From Azospirillum sp. OGB3 (GTDB lineage: Bacteria > Pseudomonadota > Alphaproteobacteria > Azospirillales > Azospirillaceae), in NCBI RefSeq assembly GCF_014192915.1, contig NZ_JACHYN010000015.1, positions 109,043 through 173,042 of the forward strand: a stretch of DNA of 64,000 bases, written 5' to 3'. Below, piece by piece: positions 26,141 to 35,313 of this stretch. Made by a program: the position numbers and the translations under genes. Under the pieces are notes generated by a model, which had not been told where the DNA came from, ran no database searches, and saw only the letters and a list, made by a program, of their open reading frames with translations. Position 1 is the first letter of the stretch, and every line of letters starts with the position of its first letter.

Positions 26141-26481
26141 CGGGACTTCTCCTTGCCGTCCACATGGTCGGTTCCCGTCAGGCCCCGCGCGGCGAGGAGC
26201 AGGACGAGGAACAGCGCCGTCGTCGCGAAGCTGATGACGATGGCCGTGAGGACCAGGGCCTGCGGCACCGGGTCGGCGTGGCTGGCGAGGCTGCCGGCCA
26301 TGCCGCGCTCCAGCACCGGGGCCGCCCCGGTGCGCAGGCCGCCGGTCGAGAAAATGAAAAGGTTGACGGCGTAGGACAGCAGCGACAGGCCGATGATGAC
26401 CTGGAAGGTGCGGGGACGCAGCAGCAGCCAGACGCCGGAGCCCGTCAGCACCCCGATCCCGAGGGCGAGGATAAGTTCCAT
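26137..26481 (-). CDS. mnhC: Mrp-type antiporter subunit C (NuoK-like)
   Basis: This 114-residue protein has three membrane helices homologous to NuoK; the VIIGLSLLSYAVNLFIFSTGG and DPVPQALVLTAIVI segments are diagnostic of MnhC/MrpC. The ATG overlaps the mnhAB stop by one base (TGATG), and the stop overlaps the mnhD start. Confidence 0.94.
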   Translation of the reverse strand: MELILALGIGVLTGSGVWLLLRPRTFQVIIGLSLLSYAVNLFIFSTGGLRTGAAPVLERGMAGSLASHADPVPQALVLTAIVISFATTALFLVLLLAARGLTGTDHVDGKEKSR

Positions 26482-29471
26482 CAATCGTCTCCGGTTGCGG
26501 CGGTCGGGGCGCCGGTCGGGGCAGTGGTGGGAGCACCGCCCAGGATCGGGCCGGGCACCGCGGGGGCGCTCGTCGCCGACACGCGCGGCGCGGCGGCGCG
26601 ATGGCCGCGGACCGACTGGCGGGCCAGCGCGATCAGGGTCAGCATCGTGGCGCCGATGACCAGCGCGAACACGCCGATGTCGAACAGCAGCGCGCTGGCC
26701 GTGGGAATCTCCCCGATGAGCGGCAGGTCCGCGTAGGCGAAATAGGTGGTCAGGAAGGGCCGGCCGAACAGCAGGGCGCCCAGACCCGTGCCGGCGGCCA
26801 GCAGGAGCCCGAGCCCCATCCAGCGCAGAGGCAGCACGCGCAGCCGCGCCTCCACCCACTGCGTCCCGCCCAGCATGTATTGCAGGATCATCGCGATCGA
26901 GCCCATCAGCCCCGCGGCGAAGCCGCCGCCGGGCAGGTCGTGGCCGCGCAGCAACAGGAACAGCGCGACCATGCCGACCACCGGGAACAGCAGGCGCGCG
27001 ATCACCGACGGGATCAGCAGCCAGTCGGCCACCGTGTCGCCCTCCCGCCGCTCCGGCCGCGCGATGTCGTAGGCGCTCTGGTCGCGCTGCTGCTCCGGCA
27101 CGTCCACGCTGTCGGGGGCCGGACGGAAGCGGCGCAGCAGCGCGTAGGCGGTCAGCGCCACCACGCCCAGCACGGCGATCTCGCCCAGCGTGTCGAAGCC
27201 GCGGAAGTCGACCAGGATCACGTTGACGACGTTGGTGCCGCCGCCCTCGGTGTAGGCGCGCTCCAGGAAATGCTGCGCCAGGATCTCCGGCGGGAAGCGG
27301 GTCATCACGCCGAAGGCCAGCCCGGCCATGCCGAGGCCGGCGGTGATGGCGATGGCAAGGTCGCGCAGGCGGCGGCCCGTCCGCATCACTTCCGACGTGC
27401 CGGTGCTGGGAAGCCGCTTGGGCAGCCAGCGCAGGCCGAGCAGCAGCAGGATCGTGGTGACGATCTCGACCAGCAGCTGGGTCAGCGCGAGATCGGGGGC
27501 GGAGAACCAGACGAAGGTGACGCAGGTGACCAGCCCGGTGCCGCCGAGCAGGATCAGCGCGGCGAGGCGGTGGAACTTGGCCTGCCACGCGGCGCCCAGG
27601 GCGCAGGCCGCCCCGATCACCCAGATCAGGGCGAGCACCGGGTCGATGCCCTGCGGCACCAGATTGCCCGGGCCGAGCCCGCGCCGGTAGACCGCCCAGC
27701 CCGCGGCCAGGATGGCGACGCAGACGACCAGCCGGAGTTGGGGCTGCAGTCGCCGCGTCCCAAGCAGCCCTTCCAGCGTCCGGGCGAGGCGCCAGGACAG
27801 GAAGACCATGCTGCGCTCGAACATGCGGCGGCCTTCCAGGCGGCTGATGAAGGGCGGCCCCTCGATGTTCCGCCGGAACAGCGGCTGCAGCAGGAAGTAG
27901 AGCGTCACGCCGGCCGCCAGGGCGAGCAGGCTCATCACCAGCGGCGTGTTGAAGCCGTGCCAGACCGCCAGACTGTATTCCGGGGTCGCAGCGCCGAGCG
28001 CGGCGTGGGCCGCCATGTTCAGATACGGTCCCACGGTGGCCGCGGGCAGCAGGCCGATGATGATGCAGGCCAGCGCCAGGATCTCGACCGGCAGCCGCAT
28101 CCAGGCCGGCGGCTCGTGCGGCAGATGCGGCAGGTCGACCGGGTCGGGACCGAAGAAGGCGCCGTGGATGAAGCGCAGCGAGTAGGCCACCGCGAAGGCG
28201 CTCGCCACCATCGCGGCGAAGGGCAGGATGTGGAGCAGGAGCGGCAGCGACGCCTGGGCCGTCAGCGTCTCGGCGAAGAACATCTCCTTCGAGATGAAGC
28301 CGTTCATCAGCGGCACGCCGGCCATGGCCGCCGCCGCCACCATCGCCAGCCGCGTCGTGAAGGGCATGAAGCGGTTGAGGCCGGACAGGCGCCGCAGGTC
28401 GCGGGTTCCCGTCTCATGGTCGATGATGCCGGCGGCCATGAACAGCGACGCCTTGAAGGCCGCATGGTTGAGGATGTGGAAGATCGCCGCGACCATGGCG
28501 AGTTCGCTGTTGAGCCCGAGCAGCAGCGTGATCAGCCCGAGATGGCTGATCGTCGAATAGGCCAGAAGTCCTTTCAGATCGTTCTGGAAGATCGCCACAT
28601 AGGCGCCGACCAGCAGGGTGGCCAGACCGGCGCTGCCGACGATCCAGAACCACGCCTCCGTCCCCGCCAGCACCGGCCACAGCCGCGCCATCAGGAAGAC
28701 GCCGGCCTTCACCAGCGTCGCCGAATGCAGGTAGGCCGAGACGGGAGTGGGCGCCGCCATGGCGTGCGGCAGCCAGAAATGGAACGGGAACTGCGCGCTC
28801 TTGGTCAGGGCGCCCATCAGGATGAGGACCAGCGCCGGCAGGTAGAGAGCGTGCTCGCGGATCTTGTCGCCCGAGGCCAGAACGACGTCGAGGTTGTAGC
28901 TGCCGGCGATGTGGCCGAGCAGCAGCACGCCCGCGAACAGGCACAGCCCGCCCGTCGCGGTGATGGTCAGCGCCATGCGCGCGCCGTCGCGCGCCGCCGC
29001 CGTGTGGTGCCAGTAGCCGATCAGCAGGAAGGAGAAGAGGCTGGTCAACTCCCAGAAGAAGGCGAGCTGGATCAGGTTGCCGGAGAGCACCACCCCCGTC
29101 ATCGACCCCATGAAGGCCAGCAGGAACGCGAAGAAGCGCGGGACCGGATCATCGGCCGACATGTAATAGCGCGCGTACAGGACGACGAGCGCGCCGACCC
29201 CGAACACCAGCCCGGCGAACAGCCACGCGAAGCCGTCCATCCGCAGCGTGAGGTCGAGGCCGAGCGACGGCATCCAGGCCATCGAATGGCGGATCACCCC
29301 GCCCGCCGCCACCGTCGGATAGGCCGCCCACACCAACCCCAGGCCGATGATCGCGATCGCACCGGCCAGCCAGGCCGCGGTGTTGCGCGCGTGCGTCGGC
29401 AGCATCCCGGCGACGATCGCGCCGATGAACGGAAGGCCGGTGGCGGCCAGGAGCAGCAGGGCGTCGGACAT
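26481..29471 (-). CDS. mnhAB: Mrp-type antiporter fused subunits A and B
   Basis: This 996-residue integral membrane protein combines a NuoL-like MnhA (about residues 1-790, some 20 helices) and MnhB (about 800-950, LFPVVGMVALFLLLRGHDLPGGGFAAGL). The fusion of A and B is typical of the group-2 (Pha-type) antiporters found in rhizobia and relatives. The segment with the catalytic-type Lys and Glu helices is intact (FFWELTSLFSFLLIGYWHHT). I chose ATG 29471; an upstream TTG at 29498 would add nine residues, and neither has a strong ribosome-binding site. It opens a six-gene operon for Na+/H+ or K+/H+ exchange and alkaline pH tolerance. Confidence 0.94.
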   Translation of the reverse strand: MSDALLLLAATGLPFIGAIVAGMLPTHARNTAAWLAGAIAIIGLGLVWAAYPTVAAGGVIRHSMAWMPSLGLDLTLRMDGFAWLFAGLVFGVGALVVLYARYYMSADDPVPRFFAFLLAFMGSMTGVVLSGNLIQLAFFWELTSLFSFLLIGYWHHTAAARDGARMALTITATGGLCLFAGVLLLGHIAGSYNLDVVLASGDKIREHALYLPALVLILMGALTKSAQFPFHFWLPHAMAAPTPVSAYLHSATLVKAGVFLMARLWPVLAGTEAWFWIVGSAGLATLLVGAYVAIFQNDLKGLLAYSTISHLGLITLLLGLNSELAMVAAIFHILNHAAFKASLFMAAGIIDHETGTRDLRRLSGLNRFMPFTTRLAMVAAAAMAGVPLMNGFISKEMFFAETLTAQASLPLLLHILPFAAMVASAFAVAYSLRFIHGAFFGPDPVDLPHLPHEPPAWMRLPVEILALACIIIGLLPAATVGPYLNMAAHAALGAATPEYSLAVWHGFNTPLVMSLLALAAGVTLYFLLQPLFRRNIEGPPFISRLEGRRMFERSMVFLSWRLARTLEGLLGTRRLQPQLRLVVCVAILAAGWAVYRRGLGPGNLVPQGIDPVLALIWVIGAACALGAAWQAKFHRLAALILLGGTGLVTCVTFVWFSAPDLALTQLLVEIVTTILLLLGLRWLPKRLPSTGTSEVMRTGRRLRDLAIAITAGLGMAGLAFGVMTRFPPEILAQHFLERAYTEGGGTNVVNVILVDFRGFDTLGEIAVLGVVALTAYALLRRFRPAPDSVDVPEQQRDQSAYDIARPERREGDTVADWLLIPSVIARLLFPVVGMVALFLLLRGHDLPGGGFAAGLMGSIAMILQYMLGGTQWVEARLRVLPLRWMGLGLLLAAGTGLGALLFGRPFLTTYFAYADLPLIGEIPTASALLFDIGVFALVIGATMLTLIALARQSVRGHRAAAPRVSATSAPAVPGPILGGAPTTAPTGAPTAATGDD

Positions 29472-29586
29472 GGTCTGTGACAATGGGGTCTCGGGCAATC
29501 GGAGGGGCCAAAATGCTGAGAACTGTCGGCTTTACGAATATAGGAAGGATGGAGGTCCCTCGCCGCGCCGGCCAGAAATCGCTCGG

Positions 29587-30075
29587 TCAGAAATCGTCGT
29601 CGTCAAGCTCCCGCTCGGCGTTGGGGGGAAGCGCCTGCCGGACGAGTTGCACCACCGCGTCGGGCGTCTCCGCCTGGCGCAGCTTGCGCAGGGATTGCGG
29701 ATCGCGCAGGGCCTGGCAGATTTCGCCCATGACGGGCAGCAGGCCCTTGCGGGTCGCGGTCGGCCAGAGAACGAGGAAGAACAGGTCCACCGGCTCGTCG
29801 TCGCGGGCCTCGAAATCGATGGGTTTGCGGAGCCGCGCGAACAGCACCAGCGGGCTTTCGGTCCCGCGCAGTTCGGTGTGGGGAAGCGCCACGCCCTTGC
29901 CCAGCGCTGTGGAGCCGATGTGCTCCCGCGCCTGCAAGGCCTTGAGAATCTCTTCCTTGGGGGTTCCGATGCGGCCGGACGCCTCGCTGGCCAGAAGGTC
30001 GAGCAGCATCGCCTTGTCGGCCGGTCCCGCATCGAGGATGACGTTGTGTGCGGACAAGAGGTCCGAGAAGTTCAT
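29587..30075 (-). CDS. PTS EIIA (nitrogen-regulatory-like) protein
   Basis: The 162-residue cytoplasmic protein has the fructose/mannitol-type EIIA fold. The phosphorylated His is visible in GKGVALPHTEL (His66), equal to the EIIA-Ntr (PtsN) site. ATG 30075 has a GGAG about six bases upstream; ATG 30087 is a possible alternative that adds four residues. No sugar permease is adjacent. It sits just upstream of the Mrp operon on the same strand, separated by 115 bp. EIIA-Ntr is known to tune K+ transport, so a regulatory link with the antiporter is attractive but unproved. Confidence 0.85.
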   Translation of the reverse strand: MNFSDLLSAHNVILDAGPADKAMLLDLLASEASGRIGTPKEEILKALQAREHIGSTALGKGVALPHTELRGTESPLVLFARLRKPIDFEARDDEPVDLFFLVLWPTATRKGLLPVMGEICQALRDPQSLRKLRQAETPDAVVQLVRQALPPNAERELDDDDF

Positions 30076-30087
30076 TCCTGTCTCCAT

Positions 30088-30555
30088 GGGTGGCAAACCC
30101 TCCGTCTCCTGTCCCGACCGTCCGCGTTCCGAGCCGGGATGGCCATGAAACAACAGACTTCCAATCGCTTTCGGCACGCCACGTCCACGGCGCCAACCGC
30201 CGCCGGGACCGGTGGCCGGCCCACCCAACGGACGCGCGGCGCCAAGGCGGCCCGCGCATCGCAACAAACCTCGCCCCGTTCCGCCCTTGCCTCAGCCTCC
30301 CCACCCATTTTGGGAATGGAGTCGCGCCCCGCAAGTGGCAGGGGTCCCGTCCATCTACGTCTTGGCCGCGGCTGTAATCCCACGATCCGTGCTGCGGGGG
30401 CGAAAAAGCGGACAGGCGGGGCGAGACGGCGCTGCCGGGAAGGCCGATCCGGGAAAGGCACGGAGGCCTGAGAAGTATCAAGGGCTTGCGCCTGTTCGCA
30501 CCGCCCCGCCCTCCCCCGCGCCACGGGGAAAAAGCGGGGCAGCGCCGTCCCGTCC
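30088..30555. other. Intergenic region without a convincing gene
   Basis: These 468 bp lie between the EIIA gene and the hydroxyacid dehydrogenase gene (both minus). Several short overlapping ORFs exist on both strands, but none has a family match or ribosome-binding site that I can see. A weak GC hairpin (CCCCGC/GCGGGG, 14-base loop) at about 30518-30541 lies just past the dehydrogenase stop and could help termination. Confidence 0.5.
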
Positions 30556-31500
30556 TTACGCGAGCATCCGCACCGGCTCGCCGGCGTGCCAGGCGAGGAT
30601 GTCGTCCAGCGCGTCGCGGTAGAAGACCTCGTAGTTCTCGCGGGTGACATAGCCCAGATGCGGCGTCAGCACCGTGTTCGGCGCCTCCAGCCAGGGGCTG
30701 TCCACCGGCAGCGGCTCCACCGGGAAGACGTCCAGCCCGGCGCCCGCGATGCGATGCTCGTGCAGGGCCGCCAGCAGGGCGTCCCCGTCGACCAGACCGG
30801 CGCGCGACGTGTTCACGAAGAAGGCGGAGGGCTTCATCGCGTCGATGTCCTCCGCCCCAACCACGCCGCGCGTCCGCTCGCCCAGCACCAGATGGACGCT
30901 GACGATGTCGGAGGTGGCGAACAGGTCGCGCTTGTCCAGCCGGGCGACGCCGGCCGCAGCGGCCCGCTCGTCGGTCAGGTTGGGGCTCCAGGCCGCGACC
31001 TCCATCCCGAAGGCTTGGCCGACCCGCGCCACCTGGGTGCCCAGCTTGCCCAGCCCGACGAGGCCGAGGCGCTTGCCGGCCAGCCCCTGCGTCAGGCCGG
31101 CCTGCCAGCGCCCGGCGCGCAGGCCGCGTTCCTCCTGCGGGATGCGCTTGACCAGCGCCAGGATCAGGCCCCAGGTCAGTTCCGCCGTCGGGGTGCCGAC
31201 CATGCCGGTCCCGCAGACGGTGATGCCGCGGGCCTTGCAGGCCTCCAGATCGATGGCGTTGTTGCGCCCTCCGGTGGTGACGAGAAGCCGCAGGTTCGGC
31301 AGCGCGTCGATCAGCGACGCGGGGAATGGCGTGCGCTCCCGCATGATCACCAGGACGCTGTAGGGGGCGAGCGTCCCCGCCACCTCCGCCGCCGGGATCG
31401 GCCGTTCGAAGACCGTCAGCGCGCTGCCGTTGGGCAGGCGATGCCACTCCGCCAGATCGCGCGCGACGTTCTGGTAATCGTCGAGGATGGCGATCTTCAT
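30556..31500 (-). CDS. D-2-hydroxyacid dehydrogenase family protein
   Basis: The 314-residue protein has the NAD-binding GLVGLGKLG motif (about 141-149) and the full catalytic set: Arg in NTSRAGLVD, a Glu in the next loop (VFPVEPLP) and His in LTPHLGYVT. This is the family of phosphoglycerate, glyoxylate and lactate dehydrogenases; substrate cannot be assigned. The ATG shares one base with the stop of purC (TGATG), so they are one operon, although no biochemical link is known. Confidence 0.9.
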   Translation of the reverse strand: MKIAILDDYQNVARDLAEWHRLPNGSALTVFERPIPAAEVAGTLAPYSVLVIMRERTPFPASLIDALPNLRLLVTTGGRNNAIDLEACKARGITVCGTGMVGTPTAELTWGLILALVKRIPQEERGLRAGRWQAGLTQGLAGKRLGLVGLGKLGTQVARVGQAFGMEVAAWSPNLTDERAAAAGVARLDKRDLFATSDIVSVHLVLGERTRGVVGAEDIDAMKPSAFFVNTSRAGLVDGDALLAALHEHRIAGAGLDVFPVEPLPVDSPWLEAPNTVLTPHLGYVTRENYEVFYRDALDDILAWHAGEPVRMLA

Positions 31501-32483
31501 CACGGCTTCGCGAAGTACGGCGCCAGGTTGGCCCGGATGCGCTCCACCGCCGGCGTGACTTCCGTCGGAACCTGGAAGGTCTGGCTGGTGATGGTCTCGA
31601 ACGCCTCGATGTAGATGCGGGCGGCCTCGAGCACGACCTCCGCCGGGATTTCCGGGATGGCGTCCTTGTAGGGGTCGCAGCGCTGGGTCACCCAGCTCCG
31701 CACGAAGTCCTTGTCGAAGCTCTCCGGGCGCTGCCCGGCCTCGTACCGCTCCGGATAGCTGGCGGCGAACCAGTAGCGGCTGCTGTCCGGCGTGTGGATC
31801 TCGTCGGCCAGGATGATGTTGCCGGCCTCGTCGAAGCCGAACTCGTACTTGGTGTCGACCAGGATCAGGCCGCGCGCCGCCGCGATCTCGCGCCCGCGGG
31901 CGAACAGGGCCAGCGCCTTCGCCGTCACCTCGTCCCACTGGGCCTGGGTCAGCAGCCCGCGCTCCACGATCTGGGCGGCGGTCAGCTCCTCGTCATGGCC
32001 GGCGTCGAAGGCCTTGGTCGTCGGGGTGATGATGGTGTCCGGCAGCTTCTGGTTCTCGCGCAGCCCGTCGGGGAAGACGTGGCCGTACATCTCCCGCCGG
32101 CCCTTCTTGTACATCGTCCACAGCGAGGTGCCGGTGGTGCCGGCCAGATAGTCGCGGACCACGATCTCCACCGGCATGATGGTCAGCCGCTTGGCGACCA
32201 CGACGTTGGGGTCCGGGTATTCCAGGACGTGGTTCGGGCAGAGGTCCTTGGTCGCCTCGAACCAGTAGCGGGCGATCTGGGTCAGCACCTGCCCCTTGAA
32301 GGGGATGGCGGTCAGGATGATGTCGAAGGCCGACAGCCGGTCGGTGGCGATGATGACGCGCCGCCCGTCGGGAAGGTCGTAATTTTCGCGCACCTTGCCC
32401 CGGTAGTGGTTGGGCAGCTCGGGAATGGCGGCGTCCTTGACGACGTTGGACAGATGCGGAGCAAGCTGAGCGGTATCGACCAT
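31500..32483 (-). CDS. purC: SAICAR synthetase (phosphoribosylaminoimidazole-succinocarboxamide synthase)
   Basis: The 327-residue enzyme ligates CAIR and aspartate with ATP in purine synthesis. Recognisable segments are YRGKVRENYDL (residues 27-37), TDRLSAFD, the VVRDYLAGTTGTSLW strand and LILVDTKYEFG. The ATG at 32483 gives the right N-terminus; longer in-frame ORF sequence upstream belongs to the divergent intergenic region. It shares a 96-bp divergent spacer with the phosphopantetheinyl transferase gene. The length and sequence resemble the longer yeast-type PurC rather than the 240-residue E. coli form. Confidence 0.95.
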   Translation of the reverse strand: MVDTAQLAPHLSNVVKDAAIPELPNHYRGKVRENYDLPDGRRVIIATDRLSAFDIILTAIPFKGQVLTQIARYWFEATKDLCPNHVLEYPDPNVVVAKRLTIMPVEIVVRDYLAGTTGTSLWTMYKKGRREMYGHVFPDGLRENQKLPDTIITPTTKAFDAGHDEELTAAQIVERGLLTQAQWDEVTAKALALFARGREIAAARGLILVDTKYEFGFDEAGNIILADEIHTPDSSRYWFAASYPERYEAGQRPESFDKDFVRSWVTQRCDPYKDAIPEIPAEVVLEAARIYIEAFETITSQTFQVPTEVTPAVERIRANLAPYFAKP

Positions 32484-32579
32484 GATTCCAGATCCGGCAA
32501 AAGGGAGGCGCATGATAGCGCAATCGCCGCGCGGGGCCAGCGCGGTTATAGTCCCGAATCCGGGGAATGGGGACATCCG

Positions 32580-33293
32580 ATGCGGGAAACGGGAGAAATT
32601 CAACTCTGTTATGCCGACCTGCGCGGGCTGGCGCATCGGCTGGAGGCGTTCCGCGCCCTGCTCTCCCCCGACGAGGCGGCGCGGGCCGCCCGTTTCGCGA
32701 CGGAGGAGCTGCGCACCCGCTGCGTCCTGCGGCGCGGGCTGCTGCGCCATCGGCTCGGGCGGGTGACGGGCCGCGACCCGGCGAGTTTGGCCTTCGCCTA
32801 CGGGCCGATGGGCAAGCCCTCCCTGCCCGGCGGTCCGGCCTTCAATCTCGCCGACTGCAAGGATCACGTGCTGATCGCCATCGCACCCGTCGAGACGGTG
32901 GAACTGGGCGTGGACGTCGAACGGCTGCGGTCCGTGCCGGACGCCGCCGGAATCGCCGAGCGCTTCTTCGCGCCGGAGGAGCGCGCCGCCTTCGCCGCCC
33001 TGCCCGACGCGTTGCGCGACGAGGCGTTCCTGAACGGCTGGACCCGCAAGGAGGCCTTCATCAAGGCGACCGGCCAGGGCCTGTCGACTCCGCTCGACCG
33101 CTTCGCGGTGGAATTGGTGCCGGGCCGTCCTGCCCGCCTGCTCGGCCTGGACGGCGCGCTGGGGGCCGGGAGTGCGACGGACTGGTCGCTGTTCGACCTG
33201 CGCCCGGCGCCGGGGCTGGTCGGCGCGCTGGCGGTGCGCGGCGACGGCTGGCGCCCCGTGTTCCGACCGCTGGATGAAACGCTCAGCGCTTGA
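32580..33293 (+). CDS. 4'-Phosphopantetheinyl transferase (Sfp type)
   Basis: The 237-residue protein has the Sfp-type motifs: ELGVDVERLRSV (about 102-113), FFAPEE and WTRKEAFIKATGQGL (about 155-169), which carry the Mg2+ and coenzyme A-binding residues. It activates carrier proteins of non-ribosomal peptide or polyketide synthesis, or serves fatty-acid synthesis. The ATG at 32580 is chosen because the alignment of the N-terminal half starts here; a TATAGT-like box lies about 30 bases upstream. No carrier or synthetase gene is in the window. Confidence 0.92.
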   Translation: MRETGEIQLCYADLRGLAHRLEAFRALLSPDEAARAARFATEELRTRCVLRRGLLRHRLGRVTGRDPASLAFAYGPMGKPSLPGGPAFNLADCKDHVLIAIAPVETVELGVDVERLRSVPDAAGIAERFFAPEERAAFAALPDALRDEAFLNGWTRKEAFIKATGQGLSTPLDRFAVELVPGRPARLLGLDGALGAGSATDWSLFDLRPAPGLVGALAVRGDGWRPVFRPLDETLSA

Positions 33294-35157
33294 CGATTTC
33301 CCAGGCGATGCGCGCCGGCTCCTCGCCCAACTCCGTGGAGCCGATGACGATCTCGCCGCGCGGCGGCAGCGGCAGCGGTTCGCCCGGCGTCAGCCGCCGC
33401 GGCTCCGCCAGCCCCGGCACGGCGATCTGGGTGCCGTTGCGGCTGAGATCCTCCACCACGAAGACGCCGTCCTGCCGCGACACCGCGGCGTGCCGCCGCG
33501 AGGCCGAGGCGATGTCGAGGACGAACTGGCACTGCGACGACCGCCCGATGACGAGCTGGGTCCCGTCCTCCGGGATCGCCCGCGTCTGGCCGCGCCAGAA
33601 CAGCACCAGCCGCTCCGTCGCCCGCGGGGCGTCGATCAGAATCGTCTCCTCGGTCGCCCGCGTCACGACCTCGACCGCCGGAGCGGCCAGCAGGGGGATG
33701 CCGAGCGACCGTTCGGCGTCCGGGATCGCGGCGATCCTGGCGATCAGCCCCTCGGCCAGCGCGCGGGGAATGCCGGCGGCGCGCAAGCGGCGGCCCAGGC
33801 CGCTGCGCACGTCGTCCGTGCTGACGCCGGGGGCGACCAGCTCGCGGGCCGAGGTGATGCTCTCGAACTCGCTGGCGACCTGCCGGATCAGGACGCTGAG
33901 CTTGTTGCGCCCGAAGGGGCTGGTGGCGAGGTCCAGCAGGTAGCCGATGCGCTGGGCCGGCGCCGGCAGGCGGGTGGCCAGACGCTGCACCGCCATGTCG
34001 AAGGACGCGTCCTGCCCGCCGTGGCTCCACACCGACTTGGCGCGCCGGGTCAGCGCCTCCGCCATGCCGGCGCCGCCCAGGAAGCCGTCGAAGTTGGTCA
34101 GCCGGTCGACGATGATGCCGAAGGCCTTGCCCTCCGCGGCGGAGCCGGTGCGGGTCAGCGGGGTCAGGCCGGCCAGACCGCCCTGGATGCGGCGCAGCAG
34201 CGCCCGGCGCGTCTCGTCGAAGCCGCCGCCGCCCAGCGCGTTGGACAGGGCCAGCAGCTCGTCGGTGTGGGGCAGCCGGTCGTCGAGGTCGCCGTGCACC
34301 GCCGCGATCAGGCTTTGCAGCGCCGCCCCCAGGTCGGGCGCGTAGCCGATCAGCGCGCGCACCGGCTCCCGCCCATCGACCGTTTCCGCCAGCATCTGGT
34401 CGAGCAGGCGGCGGTTCGCCTCCTCCTCCCCGTCCTCGCGGTGGAAGCGCAGCAGCGCCTTGACCTTGCCGGGCCAGTCGCGGCAGGGCTCCAGCACCGC
34501 GGCGAAGGCGTGGGTGACCAGCCGGTCGCGCTCCTCCGGCGGGCGCTCCGCCGCCGCCGCCAGCAGGCCGCCGACGCCGCCGCGGGCCAGCGCCGCGTCG
34601 AAGGGCGCCAGCGCGTCCGACGCCTGCGCCATCTCCTTCAGCCGCGCGAACATCCGCAGGAGCTGGTCGTGCCGGTCGAACGGCTTCACGCCCAGCAGCG
34701 GCGCCTGAAGGGTGGCGAGCCGGCTGACCGCCGGGTTGAACAGCAGTGCCTCCCGCTCGAAATAGCGCAGCGGGTAGTAGCGGTGAAGCTGCTCGGCCGG
34801 GATCACCGCCTGATCGTCCCAATAGCCGCGCAGCAGGCGCAGCAGCAGCATCCGGCTCTCGTAGGAGAAAAGCTGGAGCGCGTCGGTGCACAGGCTGGCG
34901 GGGCCGACGTCGGTCTCGTCGATGGAGGAGATGGTGGTCGGCTTCTCGCCGCCGGCGCTGGACTTCTGGAAGATGATCTCTTCCTTGCCCGCCTGGTTCA
35001 CCTTTAAAATCCGGACAACCGGAAATTTCGCAAGACGAAGCAGATACGCCGCGCGTTCCCGGGCCGCGGCCTCGTCGGGAAAGACCCCGTCGATGTTGGG
35101 TTTTCCGCCCTGATCGACGACCACTTCGAACGTGAGGCTGCGGCGCCGTGACATCAT
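33283..35157 (-). CDS. Large FHA-domain protein, unknown N-terminal region
   Basis: The 624-residue protein ends with a forkhead-associated domain (about 536-612; VIGRSSQCQF, SRRHAAVS, EDLSRNGTQI), which binds phosphothreonine. The N-terminal 500 residues are helical, with no family I can name; an N-terminal basic MMSRRRS is followed by a segment rich in charged residues. It overlaps the PPTase gene by 11 bp at the 3' ends (convergent). No Ser/Thr kinase is adjacent, so the phosphorylated partner is unknown. Confidence 0.8.
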   Translation of the reverse strand: MMSRRRSLTFEVVVDQGGKPNIDGVFPDEAAARERAAYLLRLAKFPVVRILKVNQAGKEEIIFQKSSAGGEKPTTISSIDETDVGPASLCTDALQLFSYESRMLLLRLLRGYWDDQAVIPAEQLHRYYPLRYFEREALLFNPAVSRLATLQAPLLGVKPFDRHDQLLRMFARLKEMAQASDALAPFDAALARGGVGGLLAAAAERPPEERDRLVTHAFAAVLEPCRDWPGKVKALLRFHREDGEEEANRRLLDQMLAETVDGREPVRALIGYAPDLGAALQSLIAAVHGDLDDRLPHTDELLALSNALGGGGFDETRRALLRRIQGGLAGLTPLTRTGSAAEGKAFGIIVDRLTNFDGFLGGAGMAEALTRRAKSVWSHGGQDASFDMAVQRLATRLPAPAQRIGYLLDLATSPFGRNKLSVLIRQVASEFESITSARELVAPGVSTDDVRSGLGRRLRAAGIPRALAEGLIARIAAIPDAERSLGIPLLAAPAVEVVTRATEETILIDAPRATERLVLFWRGQTRAIPEDGTQLVIGRSSQCQFVLDIASASRRHAAVSRQDGVFVVEDLSRNGTQIAVPGLAEPRRLTPGEPLPLPPRGEIVIGSTELGEEPARIAWEIVKR

Positions 35158-35313
35158 GGGCTTTTCAGCTCTTTCCCCCGAGGCGTGGCGTCTTTTGCGA
35201 CCTTCATCGTACGTTAAGCGGATAGTCGGCGCAGCAAGATTCCGGACCCGCCCGGGGACCCGGCCGACGATTGACGCGGATGCGGGCCGCCGTGTTGCGC
35301 TAGACTGCCCGCC

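Noticed and set aside
24566..26374. A 602-codon + strand ORF opposite mnhD
   Set aside because: Same reason: low-complexity translation opposite a gene with clear membrane helices and family motifs.
26601..29480. A 959-codon + strand ORF opposite mnhAB
   Set aside because: It is the shadow of the highly conserved antiporter gene on the other strand; the translation is a low-complexity Arg/Gln/His/Gly chain with no family features.
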